Source: Candidatus Persebacteraceae bacterium Df01 (GTDB taxonomy: Bacteria > Pseudomonadota > Gammaproteobacteria > Tethybacterales > Persebacteraceae). From it: a DNA stretch of 64,000 nt. The translations under genes were made by a program, and so were the position numbers. How positions within the stretch are numbered: position 1 is the stretch's first letter; each line of letters starts with the position of its first letter. Below are positions 44,375 through 53,510 of the stretch, in pieces. The DNA lies in contig JANQAO010000002.1 in the NCBI GenBank assembly GCA_030386295.1, positions 62,001 through 126,000 on the forward strand. Reading direction: 5' to 3'. The notes beneath the pieces were generated by a model. That model was given only the letters and a program-made list of their open reading frames with translations, searched no databases and was not told the origin of the DNA.

Positions 44375-46051
44375 TTAACACACTTCGTGTGGAAAATACT
44401 TGAGTACACAGCGAATAGGATTGGGAGCGGCTTGCCCCAACCCACAGATAGACGCATCAGCCATCGCTTGAGATAACTCTTCCAATAACGCCGCATCCCA
44501 CTTTGGCGCTTGCATAAGTTGTGCTGCCTTAGCCGTGCCTACTCGGCAAGGAGTACACTGACCACACGATTCGTCTTCAAAAAATTGCAGCATATTGAGT
44601 GCGGCATCACGGGCACAATCTTTTTCGGATAACACGATAATCGCCGCCGAGCCGATAAAACAGTCGCCAGCAGCGGCCTGTACCGTATCAAAATCCAGCG
44701 GAATATTATCCAAAGCAGCTGGCAAAATACCACCCGACGCACCACCGGGAAGATACCCGTATAACGTTTGTCCAGACACCATGCCACCACAGTATTCATC
44801 AATCAGCTCGCGCACAGTAATGCCAGCTGGCGCGATGTGCACCCCTGGTTTATTCACTCTTCCTGACACCGAAAATGAACGCAACCCATGTCGTTCGCGA
44901 CGTCCATGGTCAGCAAACCATGCCGCTCCCCGCCGCAAAATTTCTGGAACCCAGTGCAACGTTTCCATATTGTGCTCCAGAGTCGGACGGTTAAACACAC
45001 CTTCCTGAGCCACATACGGTGGGCGCAACCGAGGCTCGCCGCGCTTACCTTCTATGGATTCAATCATCGCCGATTCTTCACCGCAAATATACGCACCAGC
45101 ACCGCGGCGCAAATGCAACCGCGGCAAAACTATGTCCGACGCTCGCAATATTGCCAACTCAGATTCCAGCATCAACCTACAGCCGTGGTACTCGTCACGC
45201 AGGTAGATATAAACGTCCGCCGCAGTTACCGCCCATGCTGCAATTAGCGCACCCTCCAAAAATTGATGCGGCGCGCGCTCTAAATAGTAACGGTCTTTAA
45301 AAGTACCCGGTTCTCCTTCGTCAATATTAACTGCCAATATCTTATCGCCAGCCTCTCCACCCACGATACGCCACTTACGAGCTGCCGGAAAACCAGCACC
45401 GCCCAGCCCACGCAAATGAGATTCTTCCAAAGCACGCACAACCTCTTCAAATGTCAATTCCCCCTGCACGCAGCGACGGTAGGTGTCATAACCACCTTGC
45501 TGTTGATAATCGGAAAATGTTTGTGCAGCAGGAATGACGGGTGCGGTATCGCCATTTTCTACCGCCGATATAACTTGTGGTACGGTTGCACGCTCAACGG
45601 CGTTTTGCCCAGCCACCGCAACCGGAGCACAGGAACAACGTCCCACACAAGGTGCTGCAATCACCTGCGCACGCTCCCCCAACGCTTGCTGCAATGATTT
45701 CATCAATTCACCCGCACCAGCCATCTCACAAGACAGTGAACGACATACCCGCACGGTAACGGCGGGCGCACTGTCATCGGTAATATGAAAATGATGATAA
45801 AACGTAGCAACTTCGTAGACCGCTGCCATCGGTAGATTCATCAATGCCGCCAGTGCCGCCATATGATCGGTGGTAAGACACCTTTCGGCATCTTGCAAGC
45901 GGTGCAAATTTTCAATTAAGTATTCGGCGGTCAGTGGGGCGTCGTTCAATATTTCGCGCACCCGCTGCATTGCTACATCGGAAACAATGCGCCCTTTAGT
46001 TTTGATACGAGCATTTTGGCGCTTGACACTGATGATTTTTTCTTCGCTCAT
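44375..46051 (-). CDS. Fused NuoE-NuoF-type subunit of an NAD-dependent formate dehydrogenase-like enzyme
   Basis: The first ~170 residues are a NuoE-like thioredoxin-fold domain with [2Fe-2S] cysteines in CRSLSC and CVGRC. The rest is a NuoF-like domain: NADH loop LRGLGGAGFPAARKW, FMN site DEGEPGTFKDRYYLE, RRGAGAYICGEESAMIESIE and the [4Fe-4S] motif ESCGQCTPCRVGT. Fused proteins of about 560-570 residues are known as the beta subunit of NAD-linked formate dehydrogenases such as Fdh1B of Methylobacterium. No catalytic (molybdenum or tungsten) subunit or accessory gene is adjacent, so the partner is unknown. I prefer the ATG at 46051 over the GTG at 46060. Confidence 0.82.
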   Translation of the reverse strand: MSEEKIISVKRQNARIKTKGRIVSDVAMQRVREILNDAPLTAEYLIENLHRLQDAERCLTTDHMAALAALMNLPMAAVYEVATFYHHFHITDDSAPAVTVRVCRSLSCEMAGAGELMKSLQQALGERAQVIAAPCVGRCSCAPVAVAGQNAVERATVPQVISAVENGDTAPVIPAAQTFSDYQQQGGYDTYRRCVQGELTFEEVVRALEESHLRGLGGAGFPAARKWRIVGGEAGDKILAVNIDEGEPGTFKDRYYLERAPHQFLEGALIAAWAVTAADVYIYLRDEYHGCRLMLESELAILRASDIVLPRLHLRRGAGAYICGEESAMIESIEGKRGEPRLRPPYVAQEGVFNRPTLEHNMETLHWVPEILRRGAAWFADHGRRERHGLRSFSVSGRVNKPGVHIAPAGITVRELIDEYCGGMVSGQTLYGYLPGGASGGILPAALDNIPLDFDTVQAAAGDCFIGSAAIIVLSEKDCARDAALNMLQFFEDESCGQCTPCRVGTAKAAQLMQAPKWDAALLEELSQAMADASICGLGQAAPNPIRCVLKYFPHEVC

Positions 46052-46060
46052 TTCTCTCAC

Positions 46061-46337
46061 TTTTTAATTTATTCCGGATTATAACCATCCTTTTCCTTGC
46101 ACTTCACCAGAACAAAAAAAAGTTAACGTTATTATCATAGAGTTCTGTTCCCCGTTATGAAGTCCGCTCGTTTAATGGATGTATTATGAACTCAATAAAG
46201 ACTTTAACAGGACGTTGTACAAAAATTTTCAAAATTCTTATAAATATTTCTCTTTCAAAAAAATATAATAATTCAAATAATAAAATTAATAATCTGCCCG
46301 CTAGTTTCACTCACACACGACTCAAAAGCAAAGTATG
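46061..46337. other. Intergenic region between valS and formate dehydrogenase-like gene
   Basis: AT-rich, 277 bp, with both flanking genes on the minus strand. It should hold the promoter of the formate dehydrogenase-like gene and the end of the valS transcript. A 51-codon plus-strand frame from 46186 is low in complexity and unconvincing. No clear terminator hairpin was seen. Confidence 0.5.
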
Positions 46338-49109
46338 CTAGCCTACCAACTGCCGAAAAATATCATCTCTTTCTTTTTGTAAGGCAACACAGCGAGATCG
46401 CTTTTTATCCACCACTGCGGCGGGTGCGCGTTGAATAAATTGCGCGTTCGTCAGTGATACTTGCACGGCTTGTAATTCTTTTTCCAATTTTTCCAGTTTT
46501 TGCGTCAACAGTTCGCGCGATACGCTGTTATCAGCTTCCCACTCAATAGCAATACTAAACCCTTCAATATCGGTACGCGGCAAATAATCGGGTAATACTT
46601 CTGTCATGTTGATGGACTCAAAGCGCGCTAGTTTTTCAATACACTCACGCAACGGCACCAGCGCCGTACTATCACCGCACACTAGCAACACAGGTCGCGC
46701 TGCCGGTGGGATTCCCACCTCACCACGCAACCGACGACAACCGTCCACCAATGCTATCAGCCGGTTGATAACTACTTCCGCCTCGGTATCTTTGTATGTA
46801 TCTTCCGCTTCTGGCCACGCTGTTAACATCACACTAGCCGCCGCCGGCACACCAGCCAATGGGGCAATTTTTTCCCATAACTCATCAGTAACAAAAGGCA
46901 TCAACGGATGCAACAACCGCAGTGCCGACTCTAATACTCGCACTAACGTATGACGGGTACGACGAGCAACAGCAGCGTCGCTGCGTAATTGAATTTTGGC
47001 AATTTCCACATACCAATCGCAATATTCATTCCACACAAACTGATATGCCGCCTGTGCCGCCAAATCAAAACGATAAATACCAAAGGCTTCGGAAACGGCT
47101 TCCTCCGTGTGCTGTAAGCGACTGATAAGCCAACGGTCAGCAATTGACGGCGGCGCCATCTTCCCTTTTTCACTTTCCTTATCGCACACGCCCAACACAA
47201 AACGCGCCGCATTCCATAATTTATTACAAAAATTACGATAACCGGCACAACGCTCCAAATCAAATTTAATATCGCGCCCGTACGATGCCAACGAAGCAAA
47301 AGTAAAACGTAACGCGTCCACACCATAGGCTGGGATACCGTTCGCAAAATATTTTTCTGTTGTCGCTTTAATAGCATCCGCCTTAGCGGGATTCATCAAC
47401 CCAGACGTACGTTTTTGCACTAATGCCGCCAAATCAATACCATCTATTAAATCCATAGGATCCAACACATTACCCTTGGACTTGCTCATTTTTTGGCCTT
47501 CCGCATCACGCACGAGACCAGTAATGTACACGTCTCTAAACGGTGTTTGACCGGTAAAATGTTCACTCATCATCACCATACGCGCCACCCAGAAAAAGAG
47601 AATGTCAAAACCAGTAACCAAAACCGACGTAGGAAAATAATGCTGAAAATGCGGGTTATCAGTATCCGGCCAACCCAAGGTAGAAAAAGGCCACAACGCC
47701 GATGAAAACCACGTATCCAATACATCATCATCGCGACGCAAGGTTTTACCACCGGCCTTAACCACAGCGTCCGCCTCATTACAGGCTACGATAATATTGC
47801 CGTCTTCATCGTACCAAGCAGGGATACGGTGTCCCCACAATAGCTGCCGAGAAAGACACCAATCTTGAATATTATTCAACCACTGATCATATGTTTTGCG
47901 CCAATTCGCCGGCACAAAACGCACCTTTCCGTCATCCGCCAGTTTTAATGCTTTGCCCGCCATCTCGTCCATACGCATAAACCACTGGTCGGTAAGCATC
48001 GGCTCCAACACCACGCCCGAACGATCGCCACGCGGCAATTTATATTGGTGTGCCTCGCTTTTGATAAGCAGCCCCGCTTTTTTCAAATCTTCCACAATTT
48101 TTTCGCGAGCGGCAAAACGGTCCATGCCGCGATAATCTGCTGGCGCATTGTCGTTCATTTTAGCGTCCGGCGTAAAAAGCACGACAACAGGAATATTTTT
48201 ATCCGCGTGCCGTTTATATACTTCGTAATCGTTAAAGTCGTGGGCAGCGGTGATTTTGACACAACCGGAACCAAACTCCGGTTCTACGTAAGTATCAGCA
48301 ATAATCTCAATTTGCCGTGGCGGATCGGTAAGCGGCACATGCACCTGCTGACCCAATAATGGAGCATAACGCTTATCATCAGGGTGAACGGCAATGGCAC
48401 CATCAACCAAAATTGTTTCTGGGCGGGTAGTACCTATAACAATGCCGTTTTTTTCGTCGCCAACAAAAGGATAGCGCACATAGTACATGACGCCCTCCTC
48501 TTCACTATTCGTGACTTCTAAATCAGAAACAGCAGTAAGAAGCACTGGATCCCAATTGACCAACCGCTTACCACGATAAATTAATCCTGCTTCGTACAGG
48601 CGTACAAAAACTTCAGTCACCGTCGCTGATAATTTGTCGTCCATAGTAAAACGACTGCGCGTCCAATCACATGAAGCACCCAACCGGCGCATTTGCTCGC
48701 TGATAGTATTGCCGGATTGTTCTTTCCATGCCCAAGCGTTACATAGAAACTCTTCTCGCGTTAACGTGGCAGCGTCAATACCTTTAGTAGCCAATTCGCG
48801 AGTAACTACAATTTGCGTAGCAATGCCGGCATGGTCAGTCCCCGCTTGCCACAAAACATTGCGCCCGCGCATGCGCTCTCGCCGCGTCAGCGCGTCCATC
48901 AATGTATGCTGAAAAGCGTGCCCCATGTGCAAAGTACCAGTTACATTAGGCGGCGGCAACATAATACAATAATTATCTCGTCCGTCTTGTGGAGAAGAAT
49001 CGAACAGATTGCCTTCCTCCCATCGCTGACACCATTTTTCTTCCACCGTGGAAGCATCAAAATGTTTTTCTAGCGCACCAAAATTGGTCGCGTTGCTCTC
49101 GTCAGTCAC
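46338..49109 (-). CDS. valS: Valyl-tRNA synthetase
   Basis: Charges tRNA-Val. Class I motifs are HMGH in PPPNVTGTLHMGHAFQHT near residue 60 and KMSKS in GQKMSKSKGNVLDPMDL. The editing domain lies between (IGTTRPETILVDGAIAVHP), and a C-terminal coiled-coil begins at SRELLTQKLEKLEKELQAVQ. 923 residues, normal. It is the last gene of the long minus-strand run, 5 bp after ptsN. Confidence 0.98.
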   Translation of the reverse strand: MTDESNATNFGALEKHFDASTVEEKWCQRWEEGNLFDSSPQDGRDNYCIMLPPPNVTGTLHMGHAFQHTLMDALTRRERMRGRNVLWQAGTDHAGIATQIVVTRELATKGIDAATLTREEFLCNAWAWKEQSGNTISEQMRRLGASCDWTRSRFTMDDKLSATVTEVFVRLYEAGLIYRGKRLVNWDPVLLTAVSDLEVTNSEEEGVMYYVRYPFVGDEKNGIVIGTTRPETILVDGAIAVHPDDKRYAPLLGQQVHVPLTDPPRQIEIIADTYVEPEFGSGCVKITAAHDFNDYEVYKRHADKNIPVVVLFTPDAKMNDNAPADYRGMDRFAAREKIVEDLKKAGLLIKSEAHQYKLPRGDRSGVVLEPMLTDQWFMRMDEMAGKALKLADDGKVRFVPANWRKTYDQWLNNIQDWCLSRQLLWGHRIPAWYDEDGNIIVACNEADAVVKAGGKTLRRDDDVLDTWFSSALWPFSTLGWPDTDNPHFQHYFPTSVLVTGFDILFFWVARMVMMSEHFTGQTPFRDVYITGLVRDAEGQKMSKSKGNVLDPMDLIDGIDLAALVQKRTSGLMNPAKADAIKATTEKYFANGIPAYGVDALRFTFASLASYGRDIKFDLERCAGYRNFCNKLWNAARFVLGVCDKESEKGKMAPPSIADRWLISRLQHTEEAVSEAFGIYRFDLAAQAAYQFVWNEYCDWYVEIAKIQLRSDAAVARRTRHTLVRVLESALRLLHPLMPFVTDELWEKIAPLAGVPAAASVMLTAWPEAEDTYKDTEAEVVINRLIALVDGCRRLRGEVGIPPAARPVLLVCGDSTALVPLRECIEKLARFESINMTEVLPDYLPRTDIEGFSIAIEWEADNSVSRELLTQKLEKLEKELQAVQVSLTNAQFIQRAPAAVVDKKRSRCVALQKERDDIFRQLVG

Positions 49110-49114
49110 AATTG

Positions 49115-49621
49115 TTATTCCTTATCACCGTCTGACAAGCCTTTTTCTTTTTCCCAATTGGCAATAATTTTTTGGACTTTTTCCGGTTCGGCACATTGCC
49201 ACAGATTATTAATCAACTGCTGGTCAGACAGCATTTCGGCAAAAACACCGAGAATACATAAATGGATATCATTTGCTTCTTGGGGAGCAATTAAGAAAAA
49301 TAGCACTTGCACAGCACCACCGCCATCATCACTGACACCATATTGAATCGGATGTTTGAGCATAACCAGCGCACACAAAGGCTCTTTCAAATTCCCCAAT
49401 CGTCCGTGCGGAATAGCCCCACCCTCACCGATAAAAGTAGAACCTAAACGCTCGCGCTCAAAAAGCACCGAAAAAAATTGTTCTCGGGCAATACCGCTCG
49501 TATTTTCAAAAACAATGCTGATTTGTTCAAACACGCGCTTTTTACTCTGCCAGTCAATACCCAGCAAAATATGCGCCGGCGGCAACCGCCGAGCAATACC
49601 AATTTCGGTAATTTCAGTCAT
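49115..49621 (-). CDS. ptsN: Nitrogen regulatory PTS protein EIIA-Ntr
   Basis: EIIA-fold phosphocarrier of the nitrogen phosphotransferase system. The phosphorylated histidine is His72 in IGEGGAIPHGRLGNLK. 168 residues. The rpoN-hpf-ptsN order is widely conserved, tying the protein to sigma-54 and potassium/nitrogen control. No hprK or npr gene follows; valS does. Confidence 0.93.
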   Translation of the reverse strand: MTEITEIGIARRLPPAHILLGIDWQSKKRVFEQISIVFENTSGIAREQFFSVLFERERLGSTFIGEGGAIPHGRLGNLKEPLCALVMLKHPIQYGVSDDGGGAVQVLFFLIAPQEANDIHLCILGVFAEMLSDQQLINNLWQCAEPEKVQKIIANWEKEKGLSDGDKE

Positions 49622-49627
49622 CTGCGA

Positions 49628-49927
49628 TTACTGACTACGGCGGGCCAACTTACGCCCCTTGGCGTTTTGTAGCTGCCGTTCCATTTTTTCTACAGCACGG
49701 TCAATAGCGGCATACATATCGCTCTCCTGACAATTGACAACAAATTCTTCCTGATTGTAGCGTGTCATTATGCCGCAGCCATTTACATTTTTTGACACCT
49801 GCAATACCACACGGATGTTTTGTAGTGATGTTTCCCGATGACTATTGAGGCGCTCCAGAAGCTTAATCGTATGCTGCCGCAATGCGTCAGTAATTTCCAC
49901 ATGATGTCCAGTAATATCAATTTGCAT
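49628..49927 (-). CDS. hpf: Ribosome hibernation promoting factor (HPF/YfiA)
   Basis: Binds the 30S subunit and promotes ribosome dormancy in stationary phase. The short form of 99 residues, starting MQIDITGHHVEITDALRQHT, with a basic C-terminus (GRKLARRSQ). I start at the ATG at 49927 because AAGGAGAAC lies ahead; the longer open frame reaches into rpoN. Its first 11 bases overlap the rpoN end. Confidence 0.93.
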   Translation of the reverse strand: MQIDITGHHVEITDALRQHTIKLLERLNSHRETSLQNIRVVLQVSKNVNGCGIMTRYNQEEFVVNCQESDMYAAIDRAVEKMERQLQNAKGRKLARRSQ

Positions 49928-51128
49928 AACGTTCTCCTTGGTTTTTAATATTAATATTGGCGCCCAGTAGCTGTTTGCGAAGAGATGGGCGCAAAATACC
50001 AGCACCGGCACGATATTTACTCACGGTGCGGCGCGATAATGACATACCACGAGCACGCAACAAAATACGCAATTTTTCATCAGTGTGGGGGCGAGCGAGA
50101 TTTTCACAAGACACTATATTTTTTATTTCTTGCCGCACTGCTACGATAGCTTGACCGCTTGGTGTTTTTCTAGCAAAAAGCAATTTTAATGCATAAACGC
50201 CACAAGGCGCGCAAAAAACCTTATCGGCAACAATGTGCGATACCATTCCCGAAGATACGCCAAGAGCTGCAGCGGCTTCCTGCATGGGAAAAGGACGCGG
50301 AGCCTCATCGGCACCAGACAAAAATGCGCTTTGCTGGTTGACGACTAACTGACTCAATCGCAATAATTGCTTGCGGCGAGCAGATACTGCGCTCACAATC
50401 TGCCGCGCTTGTGCATATTCTCTCGCATCACCACCAGCCATAGTACGCGGAAAACAATCGCCCGCACCCATACGCGCTTTCCAAAGCCCACGTTCTTGAA
50501 AAAAATCCACATCCGACAATAACGGTACCGTATCACTATCCAACAGTGCACCACCGGGATTCAAAGTAAGTGAGCTCAACACTGCCAACGCTTCTGCCAA
50601 CCGTCGTCGCGGCAGTTTGTCTTGGCGCTTGCGCAAAAACCAATGCAAGTAATTGTCAATAATATTGCGTGCTGACGCCGTTGCTGGCGTTTGTTCGCAA
50701 ACATCCAATTGCAATCGCAGACACTCATTTTGCGTACGCGCGCCGACGCCCGGTGGCCCCAAAGATTGCAGATAACAAAGCGCCTCACCCAGTTGTGCTT
50801 GGTCGTTTTTTGCCAACAACGATTCCGTTTCGCTATCCCAATCAAGCAAACCGTTATCGCCAACTTGCTCGATCAAAAATGCAACTAACGGGCGCAAGAA
50901 CGCCGGCGTATCGCTGTCCGTCAAAGCGGTTCGCAATCTATCACGTACACTTTCCGTTTCAAACGGTTGCGGACAAATCTCCGGTGACGAAAAATACTGC
51001 AAACATGGATTAATACTCGCTTTGTCTAACAAAAAAAGTGCCAACGATCGACCGCCAAAACGCAAAATGCGACTGGCATAAATGAGATTTGCCGAATACC
51101 CTCCAGCAATGCCAGTGATAGTTTTCAT
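49917..51128 (-). CDS. rpoN: RNA polymerase sigma-54 factor, short and divergent
   Basis: Sigma factor for -24/-12 promoters that needs an AAA+ activator. The C-terminal RpoN box is present as SRRTVSKYRAGAGI with PSLRKQ after it. The core-binding region resembles the family (LGEALCYLQSLGPPGVGART). The protein is 403 residues against about 470-500 usually. Region I (YASRILRFGGRSLALFLLDK) keeps the helix spacing but has lost its glutamines and acidic stretch. Region II is almost absent. The gene order lptB-rpoN-hpf-ptsN leaves no doubt about identity. A sigma-54 activator with an intact GAFTGA motif lies in the same operon, suggesting function is kept. Confidence 0.9.
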   Translation of the reverse strand: MKTITGIAGGYSANLIYASRILRFGGRSLALFLLDKASINPCLQYFSSPEICPQPFETESVRDRLRTALTDSDTPAFLRPLVAFLIEQVGDNGLLDWDSETESLLAKNDQAQLGEALCYLQSLGPPGVGARTQNECLRLQLDVCEQTPATASARNIIDNYLHWFLRKRQDKLPRRRLAEALAVLSSLTLNPGGALLDSDTVPLLSDVDFFQERGLWKARMGAGDCFPRTMAGGDAREYAQARQIVSAVSARRKQLLRLSQLVVNQQSAFLSGADEAPRPFPMQEAAAALGVSSGMVSHIVADKVFCAPCGVYALKLLFARKTPSGQAIVAVRQEIKNIVSCENLARPHTDEKLRILLRARGMSLSRRTVSKYRAGAGILRPSLRKQLLGANINIKNQGERYAN

Positions 51129-51856
51129 GGCACGAAATCGTAACCTAGATAGGCGCGCTGTGCCGCCTCACTCGCCGCCACATCCACGGGGCTTCCCTCC
51201 ACCAGTACCTTACCATCTTCCAAAATATAAGCGCGGTCGCATAATTTGAGCATTTCCCGCACATTGTGATCGGTAACAACAATACCGATATTTTGCCGAC
51301 TTAGACTGCGAATAATATCCTGCAATTCCCGCACAGCAATGGGAGCGATAGCGGCAAAAGGTTCATCCATAAGCACAAAAGCCGGCTCCACCGCCAGCAA
51401 CCGAGCAATTTCCACTCGTCGCCGCTCGCCACCAGACAGCGTTTGTGCGCTGGCATCGGCTAAGTGCGCCACGCCCATTTTTTCCAGCAATTGCAAAGCT
51501 TTTTTGCGTGCTGACTGACCGCACACACCGTTAATTTCCACAATTGCTAACACGTTATCCAGTACATTAAGTCCTTGAAAAATAGAACCTTCCTGTGGCA
51601 GATAGGACAATCCCAGTCGTGCCCGTTTGTGCATAGGCAAGCAAGTGATGTCTTGGTCGTTCATCATAATGGCACCGCGGTCAGGACGAATAAGACCGGC
51701 AATAGCGTAAAAACAAGTGGTTTTTCCGGCACCATTGGGGCCTAACAAACCGACAATTTCACCGCGACGAACACGGATAGATACTTCGTTGAGCACAGCT
51801 CGCCCATCGTAGCGTTTAATTAGCCCGCTGACATTGAGGCTGTCTCCGTTATTCAT
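51125..51856 (-). CDS. lptB: LPS export ABC transporter ATPase LptB
   Basis: ATPase powering LPS transport from inner to outer membrane with LptFG. Walker A is GPNGAGKTT (about 39-47), the signature is LSGGERRRVEIARLL, and Walker B is FVLMDEPFAAIAP. LGLSYLPQEGSIFQGL is typical of LptB. I start at the ATG at 51856 (243 residues), which overlaps the lptA stop by 8 bases; the open frame extends 19 codons further into lptA. Four-base overlap with rpoN. Confidence 0.96.
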   Translation of the reverse strand: MNNGDSLNVSGLIKRYDGRAVLNEVSIRVRRGEIVGLLGPNGAGKTTCFYAIAGLIRPDRGAIMMNDQDITCLPMHKRARLGLSYLPQEGSIFQGLNVLDNVLAIVEINGVCGQSARKKALQLLEKMGVAHLADASAQTLSGGERRRVEIARLLAVEPAFVLMDEPFAAIAPIAVRELQDIIRSLSRQNIGIVVTDHNVREMLKLCDRAYILEDGKVLVEGSPVDVAASEAAQRAYLGYDFVP

Positions 51857-52511
51857 CGCCGCCAAATGTAGCCCGCACTCGTCCATCACCACCGTCCGCC
51901 CGTAACTCGCCATTTTTTATATTGAAGTGAATAAATTCGCTTCTAATGTCGTTGCCATCACGTGCCAATAACGCACCACCACGCATAGCAATATCACCGC
52001 CGACAATATCATAATCCACCTGTCGGGCACGAATAGTTGTCGGTATTTTTTCATCATCTTGCAACCATTTTCCGCGTACCGGAGCGCCCATAAATTGCGC
52101 CCGCTGCTCACCACGGCTCCAATTACCGCTATCGGCAACTAAGTTACCTTGTACACAGTTTTCGCCAGCGCAAATGGTAATACCGCCGGAAGCGGACAAT
52201 ACATTGGCGCCATCATCTAGTTGCAGACGCCGTACCATAATTGATAGTAACACTTGCCCACAGTCAGCGCAGCCAACACGCACTGGCGCACCCTCAGCAA
52301 CATAATGATTTCCACTCTCACCGACTGTTATCGCTAATTTATCGGCGTACACCGTAACTCCGCCAGCACTCACCACTACGTTACCAGAAAACTCAGCCTG
52401 TTTGCCATCAGCACTATAAATGGCTTGATTGCCAGTGACATTAACGGCATCCGCCGCCATTACACCACCGGTAATCATAAACAGGCTAACGATAATAAAT
52501 ACTTTCCACAC
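51849..52511 (-). CDS. lptA: LPS transport periplasmic protein LptA
   Basis: Periplasmic bridge protein of LPS transport. A 19-residue signal peptide (MWKVFIIVSLFMITGGVMA) supports the GTG start at 52511. The OstA-like region follows, with VTGNQAIYSADGKQAEFSGN and FSGNVVVSAGGVTVYADKL. 220 residues. It overlaps lptC by 26 bases and lptB by 8, an unusually compressed arrangement. Confidence 0.9.
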   Translation of the reverse strand: MWKVFIIVSLFMITGGVMAADAVNVTGNQAIYSADGKQAEFSGNVVVSAGGVTVYADKLAITVGESGNHYVAEGAPVRVGCADCGQVLLSIMVRRLQLDDGANVLSASGGITICAGENCVQGNLVADSGNWSRGEQRAQFMGAPVRGKWLQDDEKIPTTIRARQVDYDIVGGDIAMRGGALLARDGNDIRSEFIHFNIKNGELRADGGDGRVRATFGGDE

Positions 52512-53019
52512 GACCTTGAATTTTTACTCCATCAGCAACATCCCATTGGAAGGAGTCACCGCTTAACTGTCCTAGTTGCCCTTGAAAAATTGGCTGTTTC
52601 CCCGCCAAAACGCCACTATCAGCATCATATGAAACAACATCAGCATGCAAAGTAATGTTGCCGGACGGTTGCTCAATTATGCCGCTAACTTGGTCAAAAA
52701 ACACGCTTAATCTGCTGTCACCATGCAGTGCATGCCCTGAATCGCCGTGCAATACAAGTTGACTGTCATTCGTCATTTGTTTCAATTGTGGTTGATGCAG
52801 TTTAACGTGTCCGACGGAGGTTTGTTCCATGCGCATGGCACGCATTTGCAAAGCGCTATTGCCATCTAATCGAAGATAATGGGCTTGTTCTAGTGCCGCA
52901 GTAAAAACAGGTCGTTTTCCGTCTTCTGCTGACGGACTAAGCCAAAATGACAGTAACGCTAGCACCGCCAAAAATGCCACCGGAAAATACATAAACACTA
53001 GCCGCCACAACGTTTTCAT
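52486..53019 (-). CDS. lptC: LPS export system protein LptC
   Basis: Single-pass inner-membrane protein linking LptBFG to LptA. One N-terminal helix (LVFMYFPVAFLAVLALLSFWL) then a beta-jellyroll periplasmic domain. Sequence conservation in this family is low, so the call relies on size (177 residues), topology and its place between kdsC and lptA. The ATG at 53019 overlaps the kdsC stop (ATGA). Confidence 0.87.
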   Translation of the reverse strand: MKTLWRLVFMYFPVAFLAVLALLSFWLSPSAEDGKRPVFTAALEQAHYLRLDGNSALQMRAMRMEQTSVGHVKLHQPQLKQMTNDSQLVLHGDSGHALHGDSRLSVFFDQVSGIIEQPSGNITLHADVVSYDADSGVLAGKQPIFQGQLGQLSGDSFQWDVADGVKIQGRVESIYYR

Positions 53020-53510
53020 CAAGTCACCTCTTGCGCTGCGATAATCAAATCGCATAATTCCCGCACGGCACCAGCACCAGCAGGTAGGGATGGTACATAA
53101 TGCGCTGTGTCAAGAACTGCTGCCACCGCGGTTTTTGGCGCGATAGCAAAGCCAGCGTGTTGCATGGCCGTCAAATCTGGTAAATCATCCCCCATAAAAG
53201 CCGCCTGTTCAACCGACACGCTATGCTTTACCAAAATCGTCTGCATTACCGCCAACTTGTCTTCGACTCCGACATGTACTTCGTCAATACCCAGCTGCTT
53301 TGCTCGTTCACCAATACCGTCACCGGCGGCAGCAGTAATAATGGCAACCAATATCTGCCGTTTGATAAGCAGGCGCAAACCATAGCCATCCAGCGTATGA
53401 AAAGCGCGCACCACGCCGCTAGGAAATAGGTAGATGCGACCATCAGTCAGCGTACCGTCCACATCCAAAAACAAAGCACGCACACGAGCCGCTCGCTGTT
53501 CAACATTCAT
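53019..53510 (-). CDS. kdsC: 3-deoxy-D-manno-octulosonate 8-phosphate phosphatase
   Basis: Removes phosphate from Kdo 8-phosphate for lipopolysaccharide core synthesis. HAD motif I is LFLDVDGTLTDG (Asp16, Asp18), and FMGDDLPDLTAMQHAGFAIA is motif IV. RAFHTLDGYGLRLL is typical of KdsC. 163 residues, no cap domain, as in the tetrameric family. Overlaps kdsD by four bases. Confidence 0.95.
   Translation of the reverse strand: MNVEQRAARVRALFLDVDGTLTDGRIYLFPSGVVRAFHTLDGYGLRLLIKRQILVAIITAAAGDGIGERAKQLGIDEVHVGVEDKLAVMQTILVKHSVSVEQAAFMGDDLPDLTAMQHAGFAIAPKTAVAAVLDTAHYVPSLPAGAGAVRELCDLIIAAQEVT

Noticed and set aside
46186-46341. 51-codon plus-strand frame with an ATG between valS and the formate dehydrogenase-like gene
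   Set aside because: Low-complexity Asn/Lys/Ile-rich translation in AT-rich DNA, no ribosome site, overlaps the valS stop, and resembles nothing I recognise.
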